Shown: one piece after another, positions 16,852 through 26,295 of the stretch
Layout of the letters: each line of letters starts with the position of its first letter
Numbering within the stretch: position 1 is the stretch's first letter
Source of the DNA: Denitromonas ohlonensis
Lineage (GTDB): Bacteria; Pseudomonadota; Gammaproteobacteria; Burkholderiales; Rhodocyclaceae
Reading direction: 5' to 3'
Length of the DNA stretch: 64,000 nucleotides
Assembly (NCBI RefSeq): GCF_007625205.1
Contig: NZ_VMNI01000012.1
Span: forward strand, 62,001 to 126,000
Translations under genes and position numbers: made by a program
The notes under the pieces: generated by a model
Told to the model about the DNA's origin: nothing
What the model saw: only the letters and a program-made list of their open reading frames with translations
Databases searched by the model: none

Positions 16852-17214
16852 ATGCGGCGAACCCCCGCTCTCCTCGTGCTGTCGCTGGCCTTGTCGAACG
16901 CATTTGCGCAAGACCCCGTCGTCACCGACGGTGACAAATACACGCTGGTGCTCGAGAACGAACAGGTCCGCGTCCTCGAATACCGCGACCTGCCCGGCGA
17001 AACCACCCACCCGCATCACCACCCCGCCTTCGTGCTCTACGCCGTCAGCCCCTTCAAACGCAGCATCACCCTGCCCGACGGCAAAGTCATCCAGCGCGAA
17101 TTCAAAGCCGGCGACGTGATGTATTCGCCGGCACAGACCCACATCGGCACGAACACCGGCAGCACCCCGACGCACGCCATCATGGTCGAGCTCAAGGCGC
17201 CCGCCAAACCCTAG
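16852..17214 (+). CDS. Exported cupin-fold protein
   Basis: A 120-residue protein with a signal peptide (LLVLSLALSNAFAQ, cleavage near residue 20). The rest is a single cupin: TLVLENEQVRVLEYRDLPGETTHPHHHPAFVLYAVS with three adjacent histidines as likely metal ligands, then GDVMYSPAQTHIGTNTG with a further histidine. Cupins of this kind are metal-binding and often structural or quercetinase-like. It is probably periplasmic; activity unknown. It ends four bases before the convergent oxidoreductase. Confidence 0.8.
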   Translation: MRRTPALLVLSLALSNAFAQDPVVTDGDKYTLVLENEQVRVLEYRDLPGETTHPHHHPAFVLYAVSPFKRSITLPDGKVIQREFKAGDVMYSPAQTHIGTNTGSTPTHAIMVELKAPAKP

Positions 17215-17218
17215 CGAC

Positions 17219-18469
17219 TCACTCCCCCGCCAACATGGCGTCCTTTTCTGCCCGCACGGTGGGGTGGTAGCAGTCGGCGGGCTGGGCGCCGAGGTGGCCG
17301 ACGCAGCCGTTGCAATCCACGCAGCGCGGGCCGGGGGTGTTGTCGTGCAGGTGGCGGAAGAAATAGGGATCGGCGATGAAAGGCCGGCCGGCTGAGACCG
17401 CGTCGCACAGGCCGTGCCGCAGCGCGTCTTCCATGGCGGCGCGGGTGCGGAAGCCGCCGACGCAGATCACGGGAATGTTCAGCGCGGCCTTGAAGTCGGG
17501 CGTGTAGTCGAGGTTGAAGCCTTCGCGGCCCGGCCACAGCACGTTGGAAGCCAGCGCCACCAGCGGGCGAAACACGCGCATGGCCCAACGCCGCAGCCAC
17601 GGCAGGTGCGCCATGCTGCCCTGCACCATGTGGCGCAGGCAGCGGCCGAAGCTGCCGCACACCATGGGAAAGCCCGATTCGTAATGGCCGACTGAGATCT
17701 CGACCGCGTCGACGCCGGCCGCTTCCATGATCTTGGCGATCTGCACCAGCTCATGGGTTTTCAGGCCGTCGCGCAGGGGGAGCTTGTCGGCGCCGTTCAT
17801 CTTGATGATGACCGGGAAGTCCGCCCCAACCCGCGCGCGGATGGCGGCCAGCACCTCGCGACCGAAACGGGTGCGGCGCTCGAGGTTGCCGCCGTACTCG
17901 TCCTGACGGCGATTGGTGTAAGGCGTCAGAAACTGGCTGAGCAGGTAGCCGTTGGCCGAGTGCATCTGCACGCCGTCAAAGCCGGCCTTCTGGCAGCGCT
18001 CGGCGGCGGCGGCAAAGTCGGCCACGATCTGGCGGATCTCGGCCACGCTCATTTCGCGCGGGCGGGTGCCGGTGAGCAGGTCTTTGGTGGCGGAGGCGGA
18101 CACGACCTCGGTGGCGCCGACGAAATTGGGCACCACCTGACGGCCGCAGTGATTGAGCTGGGCAAACATCCGCCCGCCGTGGGCGTGCACCTCGGCCACC
18201 ATCCGCGCCAGGCCGGGGATCTTGTCGTCATCATCGGCGCCGAGCTGAAAGGGCGCGGACTTGCCCTGCCGGCTGACGTAGATATTGCCGGTGATGATCA
18301 GCGGCGTGCCGCCACGGGCGATGGGCCGGTAGAAGTCGAGCACCGCGTCGCTCACAAAACCGTCGGGCGTGGCCCGCGTTTCGGCCGTGGCGGTCTTGAA
18401 CAGGCGGCCCGGCAGGTCGAGCGTACCGATGCGGATCGGTGAAAACAGCCCGCGCTGATCGGTGTCCAT
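17219..18469 (-). CDS. NADH:flavin oxidoreductase (old yellow enzyme family)
   Basis: A 416-residue FMN-dependent TIM-barrel ene-reductase. Family blocks: LFSPIRIGTLDLPGRLF, QLNHCGRQV, the catalytic-loop HSANGYLLSQFLTPYTN with RQDEYGGN, and VICVGGFRT. The C-terminus has four cysteines (RCVDCNGCVGHLGAQPADC), which could bind a metal or small cluster as in the larger OYE relatives; no full 4Fe-4S plus FAD domain follows. The start at 18469 has GGGGAGG; the longer frame (18538) is rejected. The physiological substrate is unknown. Confidence 0.85.
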   Translation of the reverse strand: MDTDQRGLFSPIRIGTLDLPGRLFKTATAETRATPDGFVSDAVLDFYRPIARGGTPLIITGNIYVSRQGKSAPFQLGADDDDKIPGLARMVAEVHAHGGRMFAQLNHCGRQVVPNFVGATEVVSASATKDLLTGTRPREMSVAEIRQIVADFAAAAERCQKAGFDGVQMHSANGYLLSQFLTPYTNRRQDEYGGNLERRTRFGREVLAAIRARVGADFPVIIKMNGADKLPLRDGLKTHELVQIAKIMEAAGVDAVEISVGHYESGFPMVCGSFGRCLRHMVQGSMAHLPWLRRWAMRVFRPLVALASNVLWPGREGFNLDYTPDFKAALNIPVICVGGFRTRAAMEDALRHGLCDAVSAGRPFIADPYFFRHLHDNTPGPRCVDCNGCVGHLGAQPADCYHPTVRAEKDAMLAGE

Positions 18470-18571
18470 GCAAATGTCCTCCCCGGTATCAAAACGGTGT
18501 TCAGTCACTGCGTTATAGCCCATGCGCATGACGAACACCGGGCCGCCGCGGGGCGGCCGATCGGAGCGGAT

Positions 18572-19378
18572 TTAACGCGCGATGACGGTAAAGCGCCGGC
18601 TGGGGGCGCTGCCGAGCGTACGCACCGGCTGCGTATTGCTGACCAGCTCAAGCTCCGCCGTGTAGGCGCCCGCCGGCGGGTTCAACCAGACCTGCGTGCG
18701 GCCATCCGCCAAGGTGATCACCTCGGTCTTGCCCTCGGCGGTGTGCAGCTTGACGCGAAAATGACCGGTTTGCGCTTCCTTGATGTCGGTGTGCGAGACG
18801 TTGAAACCGGAGGCGTGCACGCCGAGCAAGAAGGGCGCCGTGACACGCGCGCCATCGTTCGGCGTCAAGATCTCGACCGACTTCGCCGTAAGCGCAGCCT
18901 TGTCGTGCCCGCTCGGCCCGCGCACTTCGATGTGCAGCACGTCGCTGTACACAAAATTGGGAATGTGCTTGTCATCCGCGAACACCAGCCGCAGCGCGTG
19001 CCTGCCGGCCGGCAGCTCGAGCACCACCTCCATCTGGCCCTTGCCGAAGTGCACATACTGGTCGTTGAAGGGCAGCGGCTGAGTGAAGTCGAGCGGCAAC
19101 TCGCGATCGATCATCAAGTGATGGTGGCCGGTATGCGATACCGGCTTGCTGACCCCCGCGATGCCAATGCCGGAGAGCCCGAATTTGACCAGGAAAGGGC
19201 TGTCGACCACGTCGCCGGATGTCAGGTTTGAAAAATAGGCGTTCTTCTCCAGCCGGGGCGACTCGGTCACCCACGGGTGGACGGCCTCGGCCCCGGCGGG
19301 CAGGGCAAAAACGAATGCAGCCAGGGCCAGAGCATGGCGCAGTGCACTCGCGACCGCTGGCAATTGACTTGCTCTCAT
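18572..19378 (-). CDS. Exported DUF4399 protein with two related modules
   Basis: A 268-residue secreted protein. After a signal peptide (ending near AGAEA, residue 32) comes a DUF4399 module: YFSNLTSGDVVDSPFLVKFGLSGIGIAGVS, then TGHHHLMID and PAGRHALRLVFADD. A second, weaker copy follows in the C-terminal half: VEILTPNDGARVTAPFLLGVHASGFNV, TGHFRVKL and PAGAYTAELELV. The family is periplasmic with unknown function. The His-rich TGHHHL could bind metal in the first copy but is not conserved in the second. Confidence 0.85.
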   Translation of the reverse strand: MRASQLPAVASALRHALALAAFVFALPAGAEAVHPWVTESPRLEKNAYFSNLTSGDVVDSPFLVKFGLSGIGIAGVSKPVSHTGHHHLMIDRELPLDFTQPLPFNDQYVHFGKGQMEVVLELPAGRHALRLVFADDKHIPNFVYSDVLHIEVRGPSGHDKAALTAKSVEILTPNDGARVTAPFLLGVHASGFNVSHTDIKEAQTGHFRVKLHTAEGKTEVITLADGRTQVWLNPPAGAYTAELELVSNTQPVRTLGSAPSRRFTVIAR

Positions 19379-19682
19379 GGCGCGAACTCTCAGGGGGTTG
19401 GGACGCTGAGCGTAGAGCGGCGGCGGGGTGGCGTCAATCGCGATGTGGCGGCAATCTTTGCGTCGTCACCCGATCGGTCGCTTGACAGAGCCTGACGGGC
19501 AGCGCACACACTCCGACAGCGGCGAGCCGTTTTCGGGCGTGCCCGGCAGGCGACCGCCGACTCACACCATGGCGCCGCCGCCTGTCAGATATGCACCAAC
19601 CCAAGTGGAATATTTCCTTACTCTCTTAACGCGATATGGGTAATATTCTCCAACCACTTTTCCTCTGACAGGACGTTCCACA
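19379..19682. other. Divergent intergenic gap, 304 bases
   Basis: Separates the DUF4399 gene and the DUF2167 gene. It holds a TAATAT box (19641-19646) that may serve as -10 for the rightward gene, with no good -35. The DUF2167 ribosome site AGGACG lies near its 3' end. Nothing else is recognised. Confidence 0.4.
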
Positions 19683-20567
19683 ATGCTGCTCCGCCGCCTC
19701 CGCACTCTGCTGGCAATCCTCGCCTTGGGGTGTGTCATCCCCAGCCTCGCTCAGGCCGACACGGCCAATGAGCTCGAAGCCGCGTCCATAGCCGCTACGG
19801 CGGCGCAGATCACCGGCCCGCAACACGTCATGCTCGGCAATCAGGCCCAGTTGGCGCTACCCAATGGCTTTGCCTTCATCCCGGCGGCCGAAGGTGCCCG
19901 CCTGATGCGCGCGATGGGCAACCAGACCGACGACGGCTTCATGGGCCTGGTCATCGGCGAGCAGATGGCGGGCTTCATGAGCGTCCGTTACGACGCCGCC
20001 GGGTACATCAAGGACGACGACGCCCGCGACTGGGATGCCGAGGCCCTGCTGCAGAATCTCAAGGACGGCACCGAGGCCGGCAACGAGATGCGTCGCCAGC
20101 AAGGTTTCCCGGAATTCGTGGTAGACGGCTGGGTCGAGGCACCGCGCTACGACGCCGCCCACCAGCGCCTGGTATGGTCGGCCCGCCTGCGCGACAAACA
20201 ACCGCCGGCGGAGCAGAGCAGTCCGGGGGTGAACTACAACACCTACCAGCTCGGCCGCGAAGGCTATATCTCGATGAATCTGGTCACCGACCTGGCCAAC
20301 GTGGAGAGCCAGAAGCCGATCGCCGGGCAGATGCTCGATGCCCTGAGCTTTCACGAGGGAAAGCGCTACGCCGACTTCAACGCCGACACCGACAGCGTTG
20401 CCGCCTACGGTCTGGCGGCGCTGGTCGGCGGCGTTGCCGCCAAGAAAATCGGCCTGCTGGCCACGGCCGGGCTGTTCCTCGCCAAATTCTGGAAGATCGC
20501 CGCGATCGCCGTGTTCGGGTTCGGCGCGGGCCTGCGCAAGCTGTTCAACAAGAAATCGGCCGACTGA
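19683..20567 (+). CDS. DUF2167 membrane protein
   Basis: A 294-residue protein with a signal peptide (LLAILALGCVIPSLAQA) and a DUF2167 body: LPNGFAFIPAAEGARLMRAMGN, DDARDWDAEALLQNLKDGTEAGN, VDGWVEAPRYDAAHQRLVWSARLRD and TYQLGREGYISMNLVTDL. The C-terminus has one or two membrane helices (VAAKKIGLLATAGLFLAKFW). The family is of unknown function, often in envelope-stress contexts. Its stop is directly followed by the ATG of a site-2 protease, so they form a two-gene operon. Confidence 0.88.
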   Translation: MLLRRLRTLLAILALGCVIPSLAQADTANELEAASIAATAAQITGPQHVMLGNQAQLALPNGFAFIPAAEGARLMRAMGNQTDDGFMGLVIGEQMAGFMSVRYDAAGYIKDDDARDWDAEALLQNLKDGTEAGNEMRRQQGFPEFVVDGWVEAPRYDAAHQRLVWSARLRDKQPPAEQSSPGVNYNTYQLGREGYISMNLVTDLANVESQKPIAGQMLDALSFHEGKRYADFNADTDSVAAYGLAALVGGVAAKKIGLLATAGLFLAKFWKIAAIAVFGFGAGLRKLFNKKSAD

Positions 20568-21287
20568 ATGAAGGCGCTGATCGCCCTCCTGCTGGGGGGC
20601 GCCAAACTGGCCAAATTCGGCAAGCTGCTGACCACCGGCGGCACCATGCTGCTGTCAGTGTTCGTCTATGCCGGCATCTACGGCTGGCGCTACGCCGTGG
20701 GCTTCATCGCCCTGCTGCTGTGTCACGAGATGGGGCACTACGTTGCCGCCCGCCAGCGCGGCCTCGATGTCGGCGCACCGACCTTCATCCCCTTTGTCGG
20801 CGCCTGGATCGAACTCAAGGAGCAGCCGATGAACGCCGAAACCGAGGCCTACATCGGCATGGCCGGGCCGCTGACCGGCACCGTGGCGGCGCTGGCCTGC
20901 TATTTTCTGGCGCGCAACGAAGGCAGTCAGCTGCTGCTGGCGGTGGCCTACTCGGGCTTCTTCCTCAATCTGTTCAACCTGATCCCGGTGCCGCCACTCG
21001 ATGGCGGACGGATGACGGCCGTCATCTCGCGCAAGATGTGGCTGCTCGGCGCCCCCCTGCTCATCGGCCTGTTCTTCTGGCGCCCCAGCCCGATGCTGAT
21101 CCTCATCGCATTACTCGCTGCACCGCAGCTTTGGCGCGCGCTCAAGGGTGAGGACGCGATGCCGGCCGACTACTACGCCGCCACGCCGGCCGGTACCCGC
21201 GCCGAGTACGCGCTGATCTACCTGGGTCTGGTCAGCTTTTTGGCGGTGATGTCACACGATGTCTACGAAATGCTCGGCGGCGCCTGA
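20568..21287 (+). CDS. Site-2 protease family (M50) membrane metalloprotease
   Basis: A 239-residue polytopic protein. The zinc motif HEMGH (residues 53-57) lies in a membrane segment (FIALLLCHEMGHYVAARQRG), and the second M50 motif NLFNLIPVPPLDGGR has the third ligand Asp145. This is the standard intramembrane protease core; no PDZ domain is present. It starts immediately after the DUF2167 stop codon and is coupled to it. The substrate is not known; cleaving a membrane-anchored partner, such as the neighbour, is speculation. Confidence 0.9.
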   Translation: MKALIALLLGGAKLAKFGKLLTTGGTMLLSVFVYAGIYGWRYAVGFIALLLCHEMGHYVAARQRGLDVGAPTFIPFVGAWIELKEQPMNAETEAYIGMAGPLTGTVAALACYFLARNEGSQLLLAVAYSGFFLNLFNLIPVPPLDGGRMTAVISRKMWLLGAPLLIGLFFWRPSPMLILIALLAAPQLWRALKGEDAMPADYYAATPAGTRAEYALIYLGLVSFLAVMSHDVYEMLGGA

Positions 21288-21301
21288 CAGGCCAGCGTTC
21301 C

Positions 21302-21330
21302 AAAAAAAGCCGGCAGCTGCCGGCTTTCTT
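21302..21330. terminator. Bidirectional rho-independent terminator
   Basis: A perfect palindrome AGCCGGCAGCTGCCGGCT (21308-21325) is flanked by seven A on the left and TTCTT on the right, so it can terminate from both sides. It lies between the convergent site-2 protease gene and ilvA. Confidence 0.8.
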
Positions 21331-21342
21331 CCGGCGCACCGC

Positions 21343-22863
21343 TCAGCCGAGAAACATCCGATACGCCGGGTTGGCGGTTTCGTCGGCGTATTCGTAGCCG
21401 AGCCGGTCGAGGAAGGTCTGGAAGGCGGCCTTGTCGCCCGCGGGCACCTGCATGCCAACCAGCACCCGGCCGGAGTCGGAGCCGTGGTTGCGGTAATGGA
21501 AGAGCGAGATGTTCCAGTCCGAGCGCAGGTTGGTGAGGAAATTCATCAGCGCACCGGGGCGCTCGGGGAAGACGAAGCGATAAAGGACTTCGTTGTCGGC
21601 TTGCGGGGCATGGCCGCCGACCATGTAGCGCACATGGCTCTTGGCCATCTCGTCATCGGTCAGGTCCATGCAGGGCAGGCCTTCGGCAACCAGATTGGTG
21701 ACCAGCGCGCGAGACTCCTCGCGGTTGTGCACCGACACGCCAACAAAGATGTGCGCCTCGCGGCTGTCGGCGTAGCGATAGTTGAACTCGGTGATGTTGC
21801 GGTTGCCCAGCAGGCTGCAGAAGCGCTTGAAGGAGCCGGGCTGCTCGGGAATGGTGACCGCCAGCACGGCTTCGCGCTGTTCGCCGACCTCGGCGCGCTC
21901 GGCGACGAAGCGCAGGCGGTCGAAGTTCATGTTGGCGCCCGAGGCCACCGCCACCAGCGCGGCGTCGCGCAGGCCTTCGCGCGCGGCGTAGGCCTTGGCG
22001 CCGGCCACGGCCAATGCGCCGGCAGGCTCAAGAATGGAGCGGGTGTCTTCGAACACATCCTTGATGGCGGCGCAGATGGCGTCGTTATCGACCCGGATCA
22101 TCTCGTCCACATACAGCTGGCACAGGCGGAAGGTTTCTTCGCCCACTTCCTTGACCGCCGCGCCGTCGGCGAACAGGCCGACCTGATCGAGCACCACACG
22201 ATGACCGGCCGCCAGCGACTGGGTCATGGCGTCGGCGTCGATCGCCTCCACACCGATGATCTTGATCTCGGGGCGGACGCGCTTCACATAGGCCGCGATG
22301 CCGGCGATCAGCCCGCCGCCGCCCACGCAGCAGAAGATGGCCTCGATCGGCTTGGGGTGCTGACGCAGGATTTCCATGCCGACGGTGCCCTGACCGGCGA
22401 TCACTTCCGGGTCGTCGAAGGGGTGCACAAAGGTCAGGCCCTCGGCGGCTTCGAGTTCTTTGGCGTGGGTGTAGGCCTCAGAGAAGCTCTCGCCGGCCAG
22501 CACCACTTCGCCGCCGCGGCGACGCACCGCGTCCACCTTGATCAGCGGCGTGGTGGTGGGCATCACGATGACCGCCCGCACGCCCTTTTTCTGCGCCGAC
22601 AAGGCCAGACCCTGAGCGTGGTTGCCGGCCGAGGCGCACACCAGCCCGCGCGCCAGGGCTTCGGGCGACAGTTTGCTGAGTTTGTTGTAGGCGCCGCGCA
22701 GCTTGAAGCTGAACACCGGCTGCAGGTCTTCGCGCTTGAAGTAGATGTGATTGCCGGTCCGGGCCGACAGGCTGGGGGCAAAATCGAGCGGCGTTTCAAT
22801 GGCGACGTCGTACACCTGCGCGTTGAGGATGCGTTCAAGATAGTCAGGGTGCGCGGTGCTCAT
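21343..22863 (-). CDS. ilvA: Biosynthetic threonine ammonia-lyase
   Basis: A 506-residue PLP enzyme converting L-threonine to 2-oxobutanoate, the first step of isoleucine synthesis. Lys54 in FSFKLRGAYN holds PLP, with the glycine-rich phosphate loop GGGGLIAG and NHAQGLA also present. Two C-terminal ACT-like regulatory domains (about 330-500; FPERPGALMNFL...) indicate feedback control by isoleucine, as in the E. coli enzyme. The start is put at ATG 22863, where similarity begins. Confidence 0.95.
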   Translation of the reverse strand: MSTAHPDYLERILNAQVYDVAIETPLDFAPSLSARTGNHIYFKREDLQPVFSFKLRGAYNKLSKLSPEALARGLVCASAGNHAQGLALSAQKKGVRAVIVMPTTTPLIKVDAVRRRGGEVVLAGESFSEAYTHAKELEAAEGLTFVHPFDDPEVIAGQGTVGMEILRQHPKPIEAIFCCVGGGGLIAGIAAYVKRVRPEIKIIGVEAIDADAMTQSLAAGHRVVLDQVGLFADGAAVKEVGEETFRLCQLYVDEMIRVDNDAICAAIKDVFEDTRSILEPAGALAVAGAKAYAAREGLRDAALVAVASGANMNFDRLRFVAERAEVGEQREAVLAVTIPEQPGSFKRFCSLLGNRNITEFNYRYADSREAHIFVGVSVHNREESRALVTNLVAEGLPCMDLTDDEMAKSHVRYMVGGHAPQADNEVLYRFVFPERPGALMNFLTNLRSDWNISLFHYRNHGSDSGRVLVGMQVPAGDKAAFQTFLDRLGYEYADETANPAYRMFLG

Positions 22864-22982
22864 CGTAAAAGCCTGTAACTTCAAGGGAAACGTGCACGGT
22901 AGCAGGGCATGGCGCAGCGCGGCAAGACACAATCCGCCGCCAGATCGGAGACAATCTCCTCCCCCTTGATCCGCGAGTCCTC

Positions 22983-23405
22983 ATGGAAGTGCTCACCTGG
23001 CTCGACCCCGGCCCCGACGCCGGCCTCGGTGCGGTGTTTGTCGCCAGCTTTTTGGCGGCCACGCTGCTGCCCGGCGGATCGGAGCTGGTGTTTGCCGGCT
23101 TTCTCCAATTGCATCCCGACCAGGCCTGGCCGGCGCTGGCGCTCGCCACCGTTGGCAACACCCTGGGCGGCATGACGACCTACGCCATGGCACGGGCCAT
23201 TCCGCACGGCGCCACGCCACCGCGCGCGGCGTGGATCGAACGCCACGGCGCGCCGGTGCTGATCCTCGCCTGGGCGCCCGTCGTGGGCGATGCCCTGTGC
23301 GCCGCCGCTGGCTGGTTGCGTCTGCCCCCGATCGCCTGCGCGGCATGGATGGCGCTCGGCAAACTGCTGCGCTATGCGCTGATTCAGGCCGCCACACTGG
23401 GCTGA
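22983..23405 (+). CDS. YqaA-like small membrane protein (DedA-related)
   Basis: A 140-residue protein with about four hydrophobic segments: FVASFLAATLLPGGSELVFAGFL, the middle NTLGGMTTYAMARAIP, APVLILAWAPVVGDALCAAAGWL and a final helix. The pattern GNTLGGMTTY and PVVGD is typical of the YqaA branch of the SNARE-associated/DedA family, proposed membrane transporters or lipid scramblases. Divergent from ilvA. Confidence 0.82.
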   Translation: MEVLTWLDPGPDAGLGAVFVASFLAATLLPGGSELVFAGFLQLHPDQAWPALALATVGNTLGGMTTYAMARAIPHGATPPRAAWIERHGAPVLILAWAPVVGDALCAAAGWLRLPPIACAAWMALGKLLRYALIQAATLG

Positions 23406-23493
23406 ACACCCCCGCGCCACACAAATTCACACTTGTTTCGCCGATTCCGGGCCCGCCGTGCAATCGGTCATGCGCTTGGCGTAGTCCACTCCG

Positions 23494-23499
23494 TATACT
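23494..23499 (+). promoter_or_regulatory. Possible -10 box of the pel operon
   Basis: TATACT lies 30 bases upstream of pelA, within CTCCGTATACTCGG. No good -35 is seen at 16-18 bases (only weak TGCGCT), so activation by a regulator would be expected. Low confidence. Confidence 0.3.
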
Positions 23500-23529
23500 C
23501 GGCAGCCCATCCTGCCTGAAAGCCAAACG

Positions 23530-26295
23530 ATGCCCCGCGCGCTCGCCTTTCTGTTGTCTATGCTCCCCTGCCTCATCGGCATGACCGAGCTGCAGGCCGC
23601 GCCGTTCTCGATCGCCTTCCACTACGGCAGCACCCTGCCCGCCGACGGCCTGCGTGCGCACGACATCGTGGTGGTCGAAGCCGACCACGGCCACGCCCCC
23701 GGCGCACTCGGCCCGGACACCGAGCTGTTTGCCTATGTGAGCGTCGGCGAAGTCCATCCGCAACGCGCCTATCTGGCCGAATTGCCCGCCGCGCTCAAAC
23801 GCCAGATCAACCCGGACTGGGGCAGTGTGGTCATTGATGTCAGCCAGCCGGCCTGGGCCGAGTTCATGGCCGAGCGCATCGTCGGCCCGCTATGGCAGCG
23901 CGGCTATCGCGGCTTCTTCCTCGACACGCTCGACTCTTACCGCCTGCTCGATGATGTCGACCCGGCCGCCGCCCAACGCGGGCTCGAACAGCTTATCCAG
24001 ACGCTGGCCAAGCGCTACCCCGGCATCCGGCTGATCTTCAACCGCGGCTTCGAATTGCTGCCGGCCGTGCATTCGCAGGTGTTCGCGGTGGCCGCCGAGT
24101 CGGTGCATCGCGGCTGGCGGGCTGGGCAGTCGCGCTATGTGGCCGTGCCCGAGGCCGACCGCCGCTGGCTGCTCGACCGCTTCGACGAGGTGCGCCAGCG
24201 CTACGCCCTGCCGGTGATTGGCATCGACTACCTGCCCGCCACCGCGCTCGACGAAGCGCGCGACCTGGCCCGCCGCATGCTGGCCGAGGACATCATCCCG
24301 TGGATCGCCGAGCCCTCGCTCACCACCCTCGGCACCGGCGCCAACGAGGCCCTGCCGCGCCGCGTGCTGGTGGTCTATGACGCCAACGAAGCCAGCGCCA
24401 TCAACTACACCAACGCCCACCGCTACATCGAGATGCCACTCAACTACCTCGGCTACGTGGCCGACTATGTGACACCCGACGACGCACTGCCCGAACGGCT
24501 CGACCCGCGCCTCCATGCCGGCATCGTGACCTGGATGACCGGCGGCATCAAAAGCGGCGAGCGCCTGCATCGCTGGCTGCAGACGCAGATCGACGCCGGC
24601 ACCAAAGTGGCGATCTTCGACGACTTCGGCTTCGAGCTCGGCCACAGCGCCGCCGCCCGGCTCGGGCTGCGCATCGCCCCGCCGCCAACCGCCCCGCTTA
24701 CGCTCAGCGCCAGCGATCCGCTCATCGGCTTCGAAATGCCGCCGCGCCCGCGCGCCAGCGCCTTGCTGCCGATCACCGTTGCCGCCCCCGATGGCGTCGC
24801 GCTGGCCACGCTGACCGACGCCAGGGGCCAGACCTACCACCCCGCGGCCATCATGCCCTGGGGCGGCTATCTGCTCGATGCCTTTGCCGTCACCGAGCTG
24901 CCCGGCGTCGAAGGCCAGAGCCGCTGGGGCGCCGACCCCTTCGCCTTCCTGCAGCGCGCCCTGCGCCTGCCCCCGCGCCCCGTGCCCGACCCCACCACCG
25001 CCAGCGGTCGCCGCCTGTTGATGGTGCACATCGATGGGGATGGTTTCCCGTCGCTGGGCGAATTCCCCGGCTCACCGCTGGCCGCGCAGGTGCTGCTCGA
25101 CGACGTGCTCAAGCGCTATCGCATCCCGCACGCCATGTCGGTGATCGAGGCCGAAGTCAGCCCCCAGGGGCTCTACCCGGCGCTGGCCACACGGCTCGAA
25201 AACATCGCCCGCCAGATGTTCGCCCTGGAACATGTCGAGATCGCCAGCCACACCTACTCGCACCCCTTCAAGTGGCGCAAGGTGTTCGACGCACGCGACG
25301 ACGACCGCGCCGCCGACTACCACCTCGACATCCCCGGCTACACGCCCAGCCCCGAGCGCGAGATCCTCGGCTCCATCGACTACATCCGAAGCCGCCTCGC
25401 CCCGGCCGGCAAACCCGTGCGCCTGCTGCTGTGGAGCGGCAATGCCGCACCCGACGCCGACACCCTCAAGCTGATCGCCGATCACAATCTGCTCGACATG
25501 AATGGCGGCAACACCACCATGAGCCGGCGTCGGCCCACCGTGGCCGCGGTGTCACCCATCGGCGTGCATCAAGGCCCCTACTTCCAGCCCTACGCCCCGG
25601 TGATGAACGAAAATGTGTACACCCGCGACTGGACCGGCCCTTTCTACGGCTTTCGCGATGTCATCGACACCTTCAAGATGACCGGCGAGCCACGCCGCCT
25701 CAAACCGATCAACATCTACTACCACACCTATTCCGCCAGCAAGGTCGCCGCCCTCAAGGCCTTGCACACCGTCTACGACTGGGCCCTCGCCCAGCCCACC
25801 CAGCCGGTGTTTCCGAGCGACTACATCGCCATGGCGCACAACTTCAACACCCTGAGCCTCGCCCGCGCACTCGACGACCCCGACACCCTGCATATCCGCA
25901 ACGCCGATGCCCTGCGCACCCTGCGCCTGCCGCCCGATTTTGCCACCCCCGATCTGGCCAACAGCCCCGGCCTGGCCGGCACCGCCAGCGGGCCCGACGG
26001 CCGCTTCGCCACCCTCGCCGCCTCGCGCGCCAGCCTGCGCACCGGCAACACGGCGGATGATCTCCCGCATTTCATCTCGGCCAACGCGCGCCTCACCCGC
26101 TGGCAGCACCACCCAAAAAGCATTATTTTTGCCCTAAAGGCGTACAGCCCCTTATCCTTCACCCTGTCTCACCCGGCGGGCTGTCGTCTCCAGACGGACA
26201 AGACGCGCGTCCAGCCGGCTCGCCGCGATGGCCACGCACACCACTATCAACTCAACACCCACCATGCCGAACTCACCCTCCACTGCCCCGGCTGA
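23530..26295 (+). CDS. pelA: PelA: Pel polysaccharide hydrolase/deacetylase
   Basis: A 921-residue periplasmic protein with signal peptide, similar in length to the Pseudomonas PelA. Residues about 25-270 are a GH114-type endo-alpha-1,4-polygalactosaminidase (FAYVSVGEVHPQRAYL, Glu190 candidate in FAVAAESVHRG). A middle region (about 275-460) is reductase-like. The deacetylase core has Asp502/Asp504 in VHIDGDGF and His574/His578 in IASHTYSH, as in NodB-like polysaccharide deacetylases; the C-terminus is beta-rich. It removes acetyl groups from and can cut GalNAc-rich Pel. It overlaps pelB by 68 bases in another frame. Confidence 0.95.
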   Translation: MPRALAFLLSMLPCLIGMTELQAAPFSIAFHYGSTLPADGLRAHDIVVVEADHGHAPGALGPDTELFAYVSVGEVHPQRAYLAELPAALKRQINPDWGSVVIDVSQPAWAEFMAERIVGPLWQRGYRGFFLDTLDSYRLLDDVDPAAAQRGLEQLIQTLAKRYPGIRLIFNRGFELLPAVHSQVFAVAAESVHRGWRAGQSRYVAVPEADRRWLLDRFDEVRQRYALPVIGIDYLPATALDEARDLARRMLAEDIIPWIAEPSLTTLGTGANEALPRRVLVVYDANEASAINYTNAHRYIEMPLNYLGYVADYVTPDDALPERLDPRLHAGIVTWMTGGIKSGERLHRWLQTQIDAGTKVAIFDDFGFELGHSAAARLGLRIAPPPTAPLTLSASDPLIGFEMPPRPRASALLPITVAAPDGVALATLTDARGQTYHPAAIMPWGGYLLDAFAVTELPGVEGQSRWGADPFAFLQRALRLPPRPVPDPTTASGRRLLMVHIDGDGFPSLGEFPGSPLAAQVLLDDVLKRYRIPHAMSVIEAEVSPQGLYPALATRLENIARQMFALEHVEIASHTYSHPFKWRKVFDARDDDRAADYHLDIPGYTPSPEREILGSIDYIRSRLAPAGKPVRLLLWSGNAAPDADTLKLIADHNLLDMNGGNTTMSRRRPTVAAVSPIGVHQGPYFQPYAPVMNENVYTRDWTGPFYGFRDVIDTFKMTGEPRRLKPINIYYHTYSASKVAALKALHTVYDWALAQPTQPVFPSDYIAMAHNFNTLSLARALDDPDTLHIRNADALRTLRLPPDFATPDLANSPGLAGTASGPDGRFATLAASRASLRTGNTADDLPHFISANARLTRWQHHPKSIIFALKAYSPLSFTLSHPAGCRLQTDKTRVQPARRDGHAHHYQLNTHHAELTLHCPG

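Noticed and set aside
21343-22932. Long rightward open frame 21259-22878
   Set aside because: It is antisense to ilvA; composition and lack of motifs show it is a shadow of the real gene.
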